Assembly (NCBI GenBank): GCA_015501605.1
Contig: JADNRZ010000023.1
Coordinates: 372,001 to 436,000, forward strand
Length of the DNA: 64,000 nucleotides
Direction of reading: 5' to 3'
DNA from: Panaeolus papilionaceus
Lineage: Eukaryota > Basidiomycota > Agaricomycetes > Agaricales
The notes below the pieces were generated by a model, which saw only the letters and a program-made list of their open reading frames with translations, ran no database searches and was not told the origin of the DNA. The position numbers and the translations under genes are program-made. Of the stretch, positions 10,414-23,271 are shown in pieces. Every line of letters begins with the position of its first letter. Position 1 is the stretch's first letter.

Positions 10414-13400
10414 ATGAGTGACAATCGCACCCTCGACTTACTCTTCCGCAAGGAGCGGAATTTCGACACGGTACCTAAAAGTGCTAGCCGTGCAGCTAGG
10501 CTCGAGTATCTCAATGCCGATCTCATCAGACGCTTCGCCAACGAAAACGGAGAAAACGGAGCAGAGAACCTCGAGGCTCATCTCATTGAGAACACAAAGG
10601 TTACCGTTGACTTTACACCTCTATCGACAAAGAACAAACGCGAATCAATGAATGCCAATTGGTGCTCATACCTAAAACATACAGCCCGACACCTTGCAGA
10701 GTCTGTTTACTGGCACTATGAAACCGTTGTAAAGCACGGGCCTGGCTTACTGCACTATTTGGTATGTGCTCATTCTTGTTGCTTCAACTTTTGGCACCAA
10801 TTCTTTTTTCTAGTCTCTTTTGGCCAAACCACGCGCAAAATATGACACCCAACTCCGAAGCAAAACAGTTGATGGCTGGGCATCGACCTTTATCAACGTT
10901 GTCATTTCGAATACTGTCCATCCTGATGGTGAGAAGGCTGGTTATGCCGCACTGCTCGATGGTGGGCTTGTGAAAGATTTGGACAATAAAAAGAAAACTT
11001 GTACAGGGCCATCATCTTTCTGCAACTCTCTCCTCTTTTACTCATCCCTTTCCTAGTGGTCCATAGCTCCGATGTCAACAAAGACCCCATACCAAAAGAA
11101 TATTTTGGGGAAAAGGAAATGCATCTCATCCTTACCCACAGTATCGACAGGAGCAAATACTCGCGTCGAAAACGCCAGGTCGTACTCAACAATGGCTTTC
11201 GATACCTATGTTCCCTCATCATGCTCTGTCGCCCTTCAACGCTTGGCCCGCCTGATCAATTCACGTTGGAGAGTGGAGAGGTCTGTCCTTTTTTCTTCTT
11301 TCTTGTGTAAAGGACTCACGTCGTCATAGTACCCCCGTCTCAGGGACCTCAAATTCTTTAGAACAGCAGCTGGCACATGGGCGATCGAAGTAACCCTCAA
11401 GCATTTCAAGGTACGTCCGACTCCGAGTCAGTGCTCAACACCCTTCAAGTTCTCATTTTCCCAATTCAGGGCGCTTTTCGTTCAACAAACTCGAAGCAGA
11501 TCAAATTTACTCTCCGGTCTGTTCACATGGCCCACAATGTTGTCCTTGATCCAACAACTTGGGGCATCATGTATCTTTTTTCTCGCAACGCCTTTGAAAA
11601 AAAATACAAAGTGAGTTTTTGTTCCACCCCTCTTCCTCAGTGTCTCACCCATGCCTTTAGAGCGTCATGGAGATATTCACAGATGATTCGGCTGAATTGA
11701 AAATTGATCCAGCCATGTTGGACGAGCCATTGCAAGTCTCGTAAACTCTTTTTTTTTTTGTAAAGGTTTTGCTAATTTCTATAGCAGATTTCTACGGGCG
11801 TTCCCGTCTGCAAACGGCCTTACCGATCAACCAGCTCTTGGCCGCGCTGCAACAAGTTCCCTCAACAACGACTGCGCTGCTGTTGGCCTCCCACGCACTG
11901 GCATTACAGCTTTCCGTAGGGGTGGCGCCAACCATGTAAGTGTGTTAAATTCTGTGGTCACCCCTAGACGCTGATTGGTTATAGCTTCACATGATGATCG
12001 GTGCTTCGTTTACAAGTGACATCATGAACCACACAACAAAAGAATCCACCATCCTAAAGCAATATTACTCCCAGAACACCAACAACTGGGAAGTCGTTCA
12101 ACTGATGCTCAACGAAGTCAAAGGCGAAAGGGAGGCCTTTGCCGGTGAGGTTAAAAAGGTGTGTTCACCTTATATGCATACAGTGTGCACCACAATATTG
12201 ACACGCTGCCAGTGGGAAAACGAAAGAGCATTGTTCTCCAGTGCAGCGGTCAACACCCTCGTCGGTCATAAGGCAATCAAGACCCACCTCGAAAGAGTGG
12301 CCGAACAGAGAAAGGAAAGGGAGGCCCGCATTTTAGTGTGTAGCCCTTTCTCTTGAATTAGCTGCCGACCCTCATTCCTTTCTTAGCAAGATCCCAAGGT
12401 CATCGCAATCGATCAGAGGATCAACGATTTCTGGGAAGAGTCGTTTGAACCGTGTTTCAGCGGTGATAAAGCTCAACGCCCTAGGGTGCGCCAGAACGTT
12501 AGTAAACTGATGAAAGACGCTGCCGACGAAGACTACCCCGACACAGAGTTCGTGGATAAGGAAGAGGCAGAAGAGGTATGTATTTGTCACTTTTTAATCA
12601 TCAATATTTGCTCAAAGTCAATAGGCCTTTGATACTCTGGTCGAGCTATTCACAGAGCGCAGGAAGCTTGTTATAAAATTGTCCCGAGATGATCGGGCTC
12701 AAGCAGAACGTGCCGCTCATCTTGCCGTCAGGACTGGCTCGAGTCTCGTAGGGACAACTTCTGACCGTCAACAAGTCGTGGACTCGCTCAATAATCCACC
12801 CGAAATCCTTCTCGACGCCGTCAAACAGATGAAGCACGACATAGAGGTCATCACAGGTGAAAACCTCGCAACATGGGGTCAGAATTCGAGCGACGCCATC
12901 GCCATGGCAGAAGACGACGAAGAGGATGTGGCGGACGATTATCATCCCATGAGTGTTCTAGACGACCTCGAACAGTTCGAAAAAGAAGAGAGCGAGGAAA
13001 GTGGAGAGGTTGACGAGGAACGCGTCAAGTTCTATGAAGACCTTCGCCAACGAACTTGCAACGAGCTCGCAGACGACAGCAACCAGGTCAATTTTTTGAA
13101 CATCCATGCACCCGAGATGCGGTATGCTTTTATGAAGCTACTCGCGGAACCCCTTGAGCGTGTTGATGATTACGCAGAGGTACGCTATTCTTATTTCCTA
13201 TTATCAACCTGCTAATTTATGTTGTACTTTAGATCATGATCGACGGCGTCAAATACTACCACTGTATCGAGTGTGGTCCAGAAACAAAGTTTAAAACGCT
13301 CTACAGTGCAAAGCGACATGTGTAGGTTGTCCGTTTCGTTCATCTATCTTTCAACTAACACACTCCATAGGTCTCAGGCTCACTCCGAGTGGCGCTATTA

Positions 13401-13887
13401 TCAGGCAAGCAGAGCCACAAGCCCTAAACGTTGGGTTTGCACCTGCGGCGCAGGCACGGAAAAACCGTTGAAGTCGAGCAGGGCTTTTACAGATCATGCC
13501 CTTTCCAACGAATGCACAGATCTCGCAAAACATCTCGAACTGAAGTCTCTTCATGACAAGGGTATAAACGGCGTACCTCCAGATGGTCGCCCTGAGCGAA
13601 AGGTACGCACTGCCACCACTGTTCCTGCCAACGCCAACGTCGAGGCATTGCCTGCCGCACCCGCTCCACCTCGTGAGCCATCTTGGCACGATCTCAGCAA
13701 CACCGACTTTGAAACCACCGGTGAAGTGTTGCTCAGTATTGTAGAAGATATTGCCGCCAGCCTCCCACAGGACGAAATGTATACAGACGGCGGCAGCTCC
13801 TTCGAGCACATTCAGGCATACTTTGATACTGCTCTCACACTTTATGAAGACTCACTTGACGCTCCTGTGTTTCCAACCGTAGATTAG
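10414..13887 (+). CDS. Tyrosine-recombinase-like protein (DUF3435/Crypton-like) with C-terminal zinc finger, ~951 aa
   Basis: Thirteen exons join without a frame break: 10414-10761, 10814-11000, 11057-11280, 11330-11410, 11470-11610, 11661-11740, 11788-11935, 11985-12158, 12213-12335, 12387-12575, 12625-13179, 13233-13321 and 13371-13887. The core resembles a tyrosine recombinase. Box I is LCRPSTLGP (Arg237). Box II is AFRRGGANH (Arg397/398, His403), then IMNHTTKES (His419) and the candidate nucleophile QYYSQ (Tyr430/431). A long acidic linker (~700-750) leads to C761-x2-C764-x14-H779-x4-H784 and a second Cys/His cluster (WVCTCGAG...HALSNEC). In fungi such proteins excise and integrate Cryptons or Starships. 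Here the gene is intact but unusually intron-rich for a transposase, so domestication is possible. Family assignment comes from motifs only. Confidence 0.65.
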
Positions 13888-14284
13888 AGTTATTGAATCA
13901 ATCAACACTGCTAGTTCCGCGAGGAACAGATCATCTGATTGGAAGCTCGTTTGAAGACATTCCTATTCTAATCTGTCGCTGTAACCACTTAGCTATAGCG
14001 CCTGTGATATCTCGTACATCTACACCCAACATCAGGTGGTCGAGTTTACCTGGGTCCCTTCATCAAGACCGCACCAGCACTCACCGTGAGCAAGATAAAG
14101 GAGATACAGCCTGAAGATAAGTGGAATCGTATGTAAAACGACACATAACGATAGCGAATTGGCTTCTTTGGGATGATGGATAGAAATGTGATAATATGTA
14201 CAAATGTCGTCCTTTCCGCAAATGCAACGGCGTGCAGAGGAGAGTATCGAAATACTGAAGACCCATGTAAACGACTCTAGCTGT
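13888..14284. other. Intergenic, includes a tRNA 5'-half-like remnant
   Basis: Between the recombinase-like gene and TMA46. On the minus strand near 14002-13970 the sequence reads like the 5' half of a tRNA: a 7-nt acceptor-like GGCGCTA, TA, then box A TAGCTAAGTGG-TTA with a D-arm-like pairing. No matching anticodon arm or box B follows. Its acceptor sequence does not pair with the remnant at 8136-8142, so the two are not halves of one tRNA. Confidence 0.4.
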
Positions 14285-15710
14285 TTATCTCCCACCGCCG
14301 CTACCACCCTCGTGCAACGATAGCGCCGCAATCCTTGCCTCCTCTTCTGCCAGATCTTCCTCTTCCTTACGCTTCCTGTACTGCATAAGGTCCCAGTCGT
14401 CGGTTTCGTCGCCCTCTTCCTCGTCTTCGAACCATTCTGGGTTGTATTGGAACTATAGAAAATTTAGCGGGACAAAGGAGGTTTAACGAATAGGTTGAGA
14501 TATGACGTACCAGGTCTCGTCCACTCATACCCGAGCTCTTGCCGGCACTGCTCTGCGCTTCCTTTGCCTTCTTGAGAGCTTCTTCTTCTGCGGCTTTCTT
14601 GTCCATTCGGGTTTTCTTCCAAATTGCAAAGGTCTCTGGTGTCACTGGTGTCAAATTGGTACCCAGTTTGTGACGCTGTAAGATTATGGATGAGCATTGG
14701 ATAAAGGACGTGCTGTGGGGAGAGATCTACCTCAACTTCCAGGAAGTCCTCAAGACTGATGACATTGGCTTTAGCTGCCTCGTCTGCGGCCTTCTTTTGG
14801 GATTTGAGAACGAAGCCGGGCGGCAGGGCATGTCGATACTGGCAATTTTCACCATTTGGACATTCCCAGAACCAACCGAATTTTTGTGATTCGATAGCTT
14901 CGATGAAGAATTTGCAAACAATCTACAAGGCATAAGTAAAAGAATAAATCATCATCAACGACAGCTTACATCTGTGGTTGTCCGTGGGTTTCCGGCCTTG
15001 GATAAAACTACGGAGCGCAGCTTTTCTTCGTCCCAGTTCTCCATGGTGTCTAGAACATGATGATTGAGAAGGTACGTTGTGAAATAAAAATGGGAGCACA
15101 TACCGGCCAGCTTTTCTTCACGAGCGTCTTCATACAAGTTCTTCTTTTCGACCTTACGTCCAACGTTCATGTCATGACTGAATTTACACTTGTTCCCTTT
15201 TTCACAGTTTCCTGCCTTGAAGAATGCGCATAGCACAGTCTTGGGATCCACACCAAAGGGCACCTTCTGAACTTGTACGGGTTTGAAGAGCGCTGCCTCC
15301 TCCTTGACCCGCTTCTCTTCCTCGGCCTTTTCCTTTGCACGCAGCGCCTTCTCTTTCTCCTTTTCCAACGCCTCACGGGACTTGCCCGACATAGCAGTCT
15401 GTTGCTGAATTCTAGCAACTTCAGCTTTCACCTTGGCCGATTTGTTTTTCTGTAGATCCCGCCACGAGGCAAATACGAAACGCAATGGTTTTGCGACAGT
15501 GATGTGGTGAAGATATTGTTATGAGCTTCTTTGTGCAATAAGCAAGTATTATTAAGAGTGGATACTAACGTTTTTCATTCCAAAAGTCTGTTGGAGTTTG
15601 GGTTATGCACTAGTTAGAAATCGGCACAGTCCTCGGTAGAAGCATGTGAGAGGGATTACCTTGTCCTCCTTAACTTTGCTCGACGAACCCTGCTTGACTT
15701 TTGGCGCCAT
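14285..15710 (-). CDS. TMA46: CCCH zinc-finger protein TMA46 / ZC3H15 (DFRP1) family
   Basis: Starting at ATG 15710 the spliced product opens [23 protein letters not shown] (an 18-nt exon at 15570-15587) and a Lys/Glu-rich helix. CCCH finger 1 ([20 protein letters not shown]) follows, then finger 2 (CKFF...[13 protein letters not shown]), the conserved [13 protein letters not shown]...[14 protein letters not shown] block and an acidic tail ending GGSGGGR. This order matches yeast Tma46 and human ZC3H15, which bind and stabilise the DRG-family GTPase Rbg1/DRG1 and associate with translating ribosomes. At least six exons are needed and no break is seen. It ends tail-to-tail near the recombinase block and marks its conserved right border. 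Confidence 0.9.
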
Positions 15711-15896
15711 GTTGGTCGTGATCCTGTTTTGAAAATATAGGTAGTGATGTAGTGGTGATAGGCAAAGGTATAACCTCAGAGGAGGAGATGATGATGGTTG
15801 TGGTCAACGCCAGTCAAATCGACTCAAGATTGAGCCCTGATGATGATCGGATCACGTGTGGCACCACATATAGACATTCAATGTTCCACTTACAAC

Positions 15897-15968
15897 TCCT
15901 TCTTAGCTCAGTTGGTAGAGCGCGTCACTAGTAATGACGAGGTCAGTCGTTCGAGTCGGCTAGAAGGA
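15897..15968 (+). tRNA. tRNA-Thr(AGT)
   Basis: All arms fold: acceptor TCCTTCT/AGAAGGA, D stem GCTC/GAGC, anticodon stem CGTCA/TGACG with loop CTAGTAA (anticodon AGT, read as IGU), and T stem AGTCG/CGGCT with loop TTCGAGT. Length is 72 nt before CCA and there is no intron. A/T-rich sequence with TTTTT (15972-15976) follows closely and can terminate Pol III. Confidence 0.92.
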
Positions 15969-18900
15969 ATTTTTGCAACTTTTGATTCAGGGTGTATGAA
16001 AAAACAACGGGATAAAGATTTCATGTCGTATTTGCTTCAGCAGAGTTCGTCGCCCGGCCTTTTTAACTGTATAAATTATGCGAACGATTTTTGAATAATG
16101 CCTAACAGTTCAATACTCTCCATCATTCCACACATATGTACTGGAAATTCGAATGATCTGTGACTCCCCGGCAGCCATAGAAGCAGGGGAGCGCCAGCGC
16201 ACCCACATACACAGCCTTCCTCCCTTCGAATCATATTTTTTATTGGAGAGAGGGGAGGGAAGAAAGACGTTTTGCAGCGCACATGCATGACATCGGCGTA
16301 CCTTTCCTCCCGTTTGCAATTTCAAATGATGAATTGTCGATGTAGATCATGATCAATTAGATGTGATGAGGAATGGTGCCCAATCAAGTAAACGCCCTTT
16401 GATGGACAACTAGCGCTTAATATCAGCTGAGGCACAGCCTCACTTTGGACCCTGGCAGCGAAAGAATGCATTTCCCCGTCGGACTGAATGGTATATGATA
16501 CAGATAAACATAGAGTGTATTCTCTGCTGCTGCTAGTTCCGTAAACTCGTGTACGACTATCGAAGCCTGGAAGTGTTGTACCGAACATCAAGAGCTATTT
16601 TTTTCCTCTGTGGTTTCAGCTATCTCTCCCTGGGAATTGAGGGTCATACTAACGGGCAAATCCTAAGGGTACATTTGTATGTGCGTTTTTGCTTCGTGTT
16701 TTATAATTGACCTCGTCAGACGCCTGCCTGACCACACCTCTGGCTAGGGAATTGTGTCGTACGTCACTTCTAGAATTCTATCTAATCTTAGATGTACAGT
16801 CGAGTCTGGATAAGTCCGAGCTCCACGAAGCCAGCAGAAACCCATCACTATTGCTATCCTATCTTTACACCCGAATACCACGCTGATTATATTTGTGCGG
16901 TAGGCAGTGATTAATTGGCCCCGCACCTGAACAGGTTTAAGGAAAAACACAAACATGTCATGATTGTGTAGTTTCAGGTGGAGGAGTGTTGTACTGCGAC
17001 GCCAGGATGGAGGGGTGAGAGTACCTGGGTCCTGGGGCTATGACTTTGGCTATCTGGAGCATCTGGGTCTGAGATAAGTGATGGTCGACGCCCGCGCTGC
17101 TTCACCCAATCACCGAGCGTTATCCGTGTAATGATTGACACTAATTGACCGACAGCTGAGCGATTGACAATTCGAGGCACACGCAAGGCAGCTTGGTGCA
17201 TCATAGATGCGAAGAAGCGGTGCATGCTACCCGTGCACATCCTCGTCGCACCAGCATAGATGGGCTAAGTCGAGAAATTCAGGTCACTGTTACCGCTGCC
17301 ATGCCTATTTCTCAGCGATTCAGCTAAATCAGAGCTCACATGCGCATTACACTGACGTACGTGTGATAATCCGTTTTGTTATCTCGGGACGAAAACCCAG
17401 GCTCGGGCTAATCGAAGTTTTGTTTCTTGGTTTCTCACATGCGGTCTTGTGAGTGGGGGACACAACAAAAAACTGATAAAACGAAGGTAGAACAGGGGAC
17501 TGGGAAGAAGTTGCTTTAAACTGACGTTGGGGGTAATTAACCGCGATATGGGCAACATAAGCCTGCGCCACTGGTAGATCTACAAACAGGCTAATAAATG
17601 GAAATTCTGTGAGCTCGGTAGCTCTGACCGTTGCCTGACCGTAGCCTATGGTCAGTCTTTTGAATCATGACGACAACATGGTTATGAGCGGTTATCGTAT
17701 CATAGAAATCAAGGGGAACACGAATTGGTGCTCTGTATCAGATACAGATGACCTATGATGTTTTGCTTGTGCTAATACCTACGAGGTTCAACAGTTCAAT
17801 GGGTAGAATGAAGATGATCACTCAATAATACTTCTTTAAGATCATGTCAAAGTTAAGAAGCTCGACCGACGATGGCATCATGTGAGGTTTGTGGGGCCAG
17901 GCAGCCGTTTACGAGATTCTGTACATGCACAACGGGCTCTTATTAGTTCCTTTAACTCTGCGTTCCCCGTTTCAGTGATTTAACTGTTATTCAAGTTTTC
18001 CAACGGAAAAGATTGGCCACAACGCGTAGTTTGTCACGGATTACCGATGTCGCCGCTTTCGCGCTATTTGATATTCAAATGGAGTGCTACACTTTACACA
18101 ATCAGTACCTGCGTGGACTCGGACCTGAAAAATATGACATAGATCGACTGAATCCCTCTTTCTATGAAAGATACAACAGAAAGATAGCTGAAAGCGTTTG
18201 TATAGGTGGGGTCAGGTACTTGGCTATGAGAGTTATGGATCTATGTATATGATTGATCATTCTTTGACCGTGCCATTATTGGGGAAATCAAATGGGGAAT
18301 CAACGCTCAGAGCCTCATGCCATACTCCCGAGGCCCAAAACTCTGGCACGATGTCAGATTTCTCGTATACGGCGTGTCGATAGCAGCGAAGACCTCGACA
18401 GTATTTTTATCGTATGTATCAACCCTGTCCTCTAGGTCGTCGTTTGTTCCGCTATGTCACCGAGAGAGTCAAGACGGGCATCAGGCCACGGCCCGCATCG
18501 GCCTCTATTATTAACTTACTACACACCAAGCATGTCTGACATCAGGTTCCTATTTCCAATCTTTAATTAAGGCGCGCTGGTGTGGGGAATTGGGCCGGGT
18601 GATAACTCGGCTAGATATGTGCAGTGCAGCACAGCGTTAATTAGGGGGGGACGGTTTGAGCAGTCTTGATTCGGACTCCGTGGCACTTCTGTGCTTTGAA
18701 ATCTGCAGGGTCTTCTGTACTATTGTTTGCTTCCAGGTTATGCTTTGGCTTGCGTACATGTGCGTGTAGGAGAGGAAAGGAGTGTGAACGTCGACGAGTC
18801 GCACCCTCCTGAGACTGATATCGTGCCTATTCCAGCGTGAGATGCAAGGATGAAGATTGGACTTGACGTAAATATTTTTTCTTTTCTATATACCTAGTAC

Positions 18901-21900
18901 TCACGTATGGAGACCCAGTTGGAATGAGAAAACCGAAGGCGCCCACTCGATATTGTGCCTTGCTGAGGTTCGAGATGAGTCCTTGGTCGGAGTCACTCAA
19001 GCGACGAGATCCTCCACCCGCAGCATTCAAGTTTTACATCTCAATTAGACCACTGTTATCCAATTCTAGTCAGAACAAAGACTTTCAAATCAGCAAAAAA
19101 AATAATTCAGCTCACTTAAACTACTCAATTTATATTACCCGTGGGTCCCACCACCTCATAAGCACATTAGCGACCACCAGAGGATCACCAAGATTGTCGC
19201 TAGCACCCAGCCAAGCCAGTCTCGCAGTCAACCACAGCCTATACCCATTTACAACACATCAAGTATGTGTTATGATTGAATTAGGTTAGGAAAGACTGAG
19301 GTGAGACGCGTTTGATTGCGTCGTGGACTCGTGGCGAAGATAGGGTGATAGTATGCTAGGATTGGTCTAGCTCGATTGTGGGTGATCCTGACAGGTTCCC
19401 CTGGTAAGCACGGGGGGTCCACGAACAAAACGGATCGCGGGACTCTAGTGGGTCGAGGATGAGGACTGTATTCACCGGCTATTCAATTTGTATTGGCTTT
19501 TGATTTTACTCGGTAGCGTAGAAGGCTTGAGGTTGGTGCTGGGATTTGAATGGTAGCCGCAGGGCAAAGGCAATGCGACTCGTCGTCTTTTTTTTTTGTT
19601 TTGTTAGTTGAGTGCCAAGAGAACTGCAAGGTGCAGAAAGCAGCTGGCATCCTGTTTCAGAAGGTTTCTGAAAGATAGATGGAAACCCTACGAGAGATCA
19701 TATATCCTTGATTCGGAAGGGCCCAAGTTGTGGTACCAAGTAAAATCTATAGAGAAAAAAATTTGCAAGATGGATGAACAATTTAGCAAAAATCCATTAA
19801 CTACCAGACTACGAGGTCGCAGTTCCTCTTTTGGGTTGGAAGAAGAATATCTAGCAACTCCCGTGACAGCCCATATGGTACGTGCGCTAGAACATTCTGC
19901 GTTTTCTGTTCTCAGAACTCAGTGAAGAATAGAACTTGGGAAACTACAATATTTACATACAGGGGGGGGCGTCTAGCGATTGGACCCCATTTGCTCCCAC
20001 CCCCACATCGTAATATCAAAAAGGGACGGGCGCCTGCTGTACGAACTGCGATGGTGCACGTGGCATTGCCAGCGCTCAAGGTGATTTGTTATTAACGTGA
20101 ATGACCTTCAAGCATCGCTATCTTCAGCATAAGTCTTGATCACTCCGCACATTTCCCTATCATCCTTTGATTTGATTCAATCAGGCAGCGCAGTGTAGTT
20201 ATGCGACGGAAGCAGAAGGATAAGGAAAAACAATAATCGTCGCTGTCACCGGTCCAGCATAACTTGCGAGTGGCGGCTGATGGGCACGTCGGGAGCGTTT
20301 AGTCTGAATTGATGTTCAGTCCACATCAAGGCCGATATTTCTTTGAAAGAAAGGTAAGGTGGGGACCGTGGGGGAACAGCCAACTTCCAAAACAGGCCAG
20401 ACCGCGTTTCCGCACATGCCTATATGCAATATGCAAATGTCCGAAATATAGAGTCCGGTGGTATCATGATACCTGATACTCAAGTTGGAATGTATTCAGC
20501 GGTTCGATGCTTGGAGTACGTAGGTATGTAATTTATTTTAAGAAATTGTACAATTAAGATGAATTTCGTCCTTTTGGAGATCTTGTGTTGGACGTGTAGC
20601 AGATGGTGACAAACTCTGACGTGAATCGTCAGTGATTATGAAGTGAAGGTGAGATCAGCCGTTATTCTGATGCAACCCATTCCGCATATAATAAGTACGA
20701 GCGACAAGACCTTCCTCGTCTGTCAATTATATAAGATATTGATATCTGTATTTGTATATGAGTAAAAATGGCCATTCATAAACAAGTAAAGAAACCAAGA
20801 TAAGAAATATATAGTACGAGATCTCGGGCTCTGGTTCTGTGAGAGCTTTCGCTGCATATCTGGTGAGAGTCCTCAAAAATCGGTACCGAGTTTGGGTTTG
20901 ATGACAGTGAGACGAAGCCAGTGGAGCTTCTGGGTTTGTTTGTATCATGATGGCTGTTTCGAGCCGCGCTTCCTTGGCTCGGGATGGTGATGGGTGCCCG
21001 TTGGATGTGCGTGTATTGCGGGAAGTCGCCGGGTGGAAGGGATTCACGGACTCTGTAACGCCTTCTCGTTCGAGACGTGAAAGCGCCGATATGTTGCCTG
21101 CGTCGTTATTATTCTCACAGCGTCAAGTGACAGCTAACCTGCTGGGTTGATTATGATGCCCCTCGTTTCGTTCTCTTCTCTTCTCTTGAAAAGCCCCTGG
21201 CGGTGGTGATGGATTCTCGTGTACCTCTCGTATCATGAATCGTTAAATTATTCGGAAGTGGTATAACGATGTTCGCCATTATTGGAAAGGACTTCGTTAA
21301 TCATGATGAGGGTGTTGAATCAGATGGAATGGTGTTGGTCTTCTACCACAAACGCGCGCTCAGGCAGACGGAGCTGATGGAAAGAGCTTGAGGGGCAGTT
21401 AATGTACAGATCTTCCTATACATACGTATACCTTGTTAATTTTCTGTTAATTTTTACATGGAGATGATGGCGCGAAGGATGTGTGAACCCCAATGGCTTC
21501 ATGGTCCATCATGTTGATTTCCTTTCGCAAAATTAGGTCCGTGCTGGCTACTCGAATAATGCCCAATACTTCGTTGCACACTGCATGATTGCTGTCGTAC
21601 AAATCCTGCATTTCACGTCAGTTGCGCCTTGAGCGCTCTAGTTTCTATCGCTACGTCGAATCTCCTTCCATATTGCCGTTGCACGGTGCACTGTCAAAGC
21701 ACCAGAAGCGCCCTATTCCAGAAAAGAAATAAACACTCTGACCCCACTGACATTACTGCACTGCTTGGTTGTCGTGAACACTTCGGTTTCTATCGCTACG
21801 TCGAGGCCCGACGACGACGACAGCGACGTCATGCAGCGTCGGTATTCGGAATGGATGTGACTCCACGTTGCATGAATGAAAATCAGCCGCCGGTCTAAAT

Positions 21901-23271
21901 CCGGGGTATGGTGACCAACTCTCGTCAACTTCCACCGACACTTAACGCTGAAGTCAAGTTACCTTGTGCTGCAAATGAACATGGTGATTGTCGTCTGCAG
22001 TGGTCGTGTGGTTGGTAAGTTGCATGGGGTAAATAAGCGTTATTTTGGGTTTTTCGACATCGGTCCATCAAATCAAAGAGAATACGAGGATATACCAGTG
22101 ATCATCGAACGATGAATCAACGGAATTCGAAGCGAGACTCAAGTTGGATCCCAGGGAATGTGCTATTTGATTGTCGCCGAACTACAAACTGAGTTATGCA
22201 TGAAAGATATCAAGTCGTCGTCTAAAATCGATCCGCTAACATCAATATCTATTGTGAGGAGCACGGCGACCTTGATAATCTTAAATGACCTTGTTCTCTG
22301 CGACGGTGGTTGCTACAATGTCAATGATATGATTCGAATTCGAAGAGCGACTCACAATCGCTTCGGAGGGGCAAAGGCTCGTATCCATTAAAGCAGTCAT
22401 CCATAAATCGACGGCTCTGCGCGTGTGCTTTGAGGTGGGTCGGTCGGGCCGTTGATGTTGCCACTAGCACAGCCATTCCACGAATGACAAGCATAGCAAG
22501 GTCTAACGAATTCTACGAGTTGAACAAAACAAACTGGAAGGGAGGAATGGTCAGATGTGATGACCCTTGCTTATCTTGGTCGGTAAACGAGGAATAGGAA
22601 TAGGGGCGGACTCGGAATGGTCGCAATTTGTTCATCAGGGTGATCTACAAGGCGGAAAGACTCTGGACGGGTTAGATCAATTGAACGATCATGATTCACT
22701 GTTGGAAGGTGTCCCATGAATATGCGCTGAATTTGATGTGAAAGTGAGATAGAAAAGGCGCGAGTACAACGTGTGGTATTCCAGGGTATTCCACGTTATT
22801 AAATGAGATGAGACCGAGGGAGTGTGGTTGTACGTGGCTAGTACTGTTCGGGCAATGGGCGAAATCATAATCTTATCGGGTGAGGATTAACGATCGGGTG
22901 ATTTGAATGTATCGGCGGACATGTGGTTGCTTTCGTTCAGGCGCTTATTCGCGCTTCTATATTACTATGCACCGCAATAGAAGAAAGAATTCGAAGAGGA
23001 CAGCTGACCTCTGTTTCAGTAGAAAAGTCAAAGGGTTGATGATTCTCGGGACGGGGAAGAATTGTTTTTGTTCACGGAATAATAATAATACATGAGATTA
23101 GATCAAAAATAAGATTGACTTTGAAACTAAAGTAATAAATATGAGAATAGGTGAAACTGGTGATGGAGTTAACGGAGAGATGCGTTGGCTGTTGTAAACA
23201 AACAAAGACAAACATCGCAGCTTAGATCTCTGGTCTGTTAGACACAGTTTTTGTTTTCCTCTGCTACGACG
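15969..23271. other. 7.3-kb region without recognisable genes
   Basis: After tRNA-Thr I find no ORF with a family match, no consistent exon chain and no long repeat. Short ORFs (for example 18013-18252 and 19608-19925) look random. Part of the region probably serves as a very long promoter and 5' regulatory zone for the Crz1-like factor that starts at 23272. Lineage-specific ncRNA or fast-evolving genes cannot be excluded by eye. Confidence 0.5.

Noticed and set aside
8135..14002. The two tRNA-like remnants as halves of one split tRNA gene
   Set aside because: The 5' acceptor-like GGCGCTA cannot pair with the 3' strand TGGCGTC, which needs GACGCCA.
18013..18252. 79-aa ORF in the gene-poor region
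   Set aside because: It is isolated, without splice partners or recognisable motifs; such ORFs are expected by chance.
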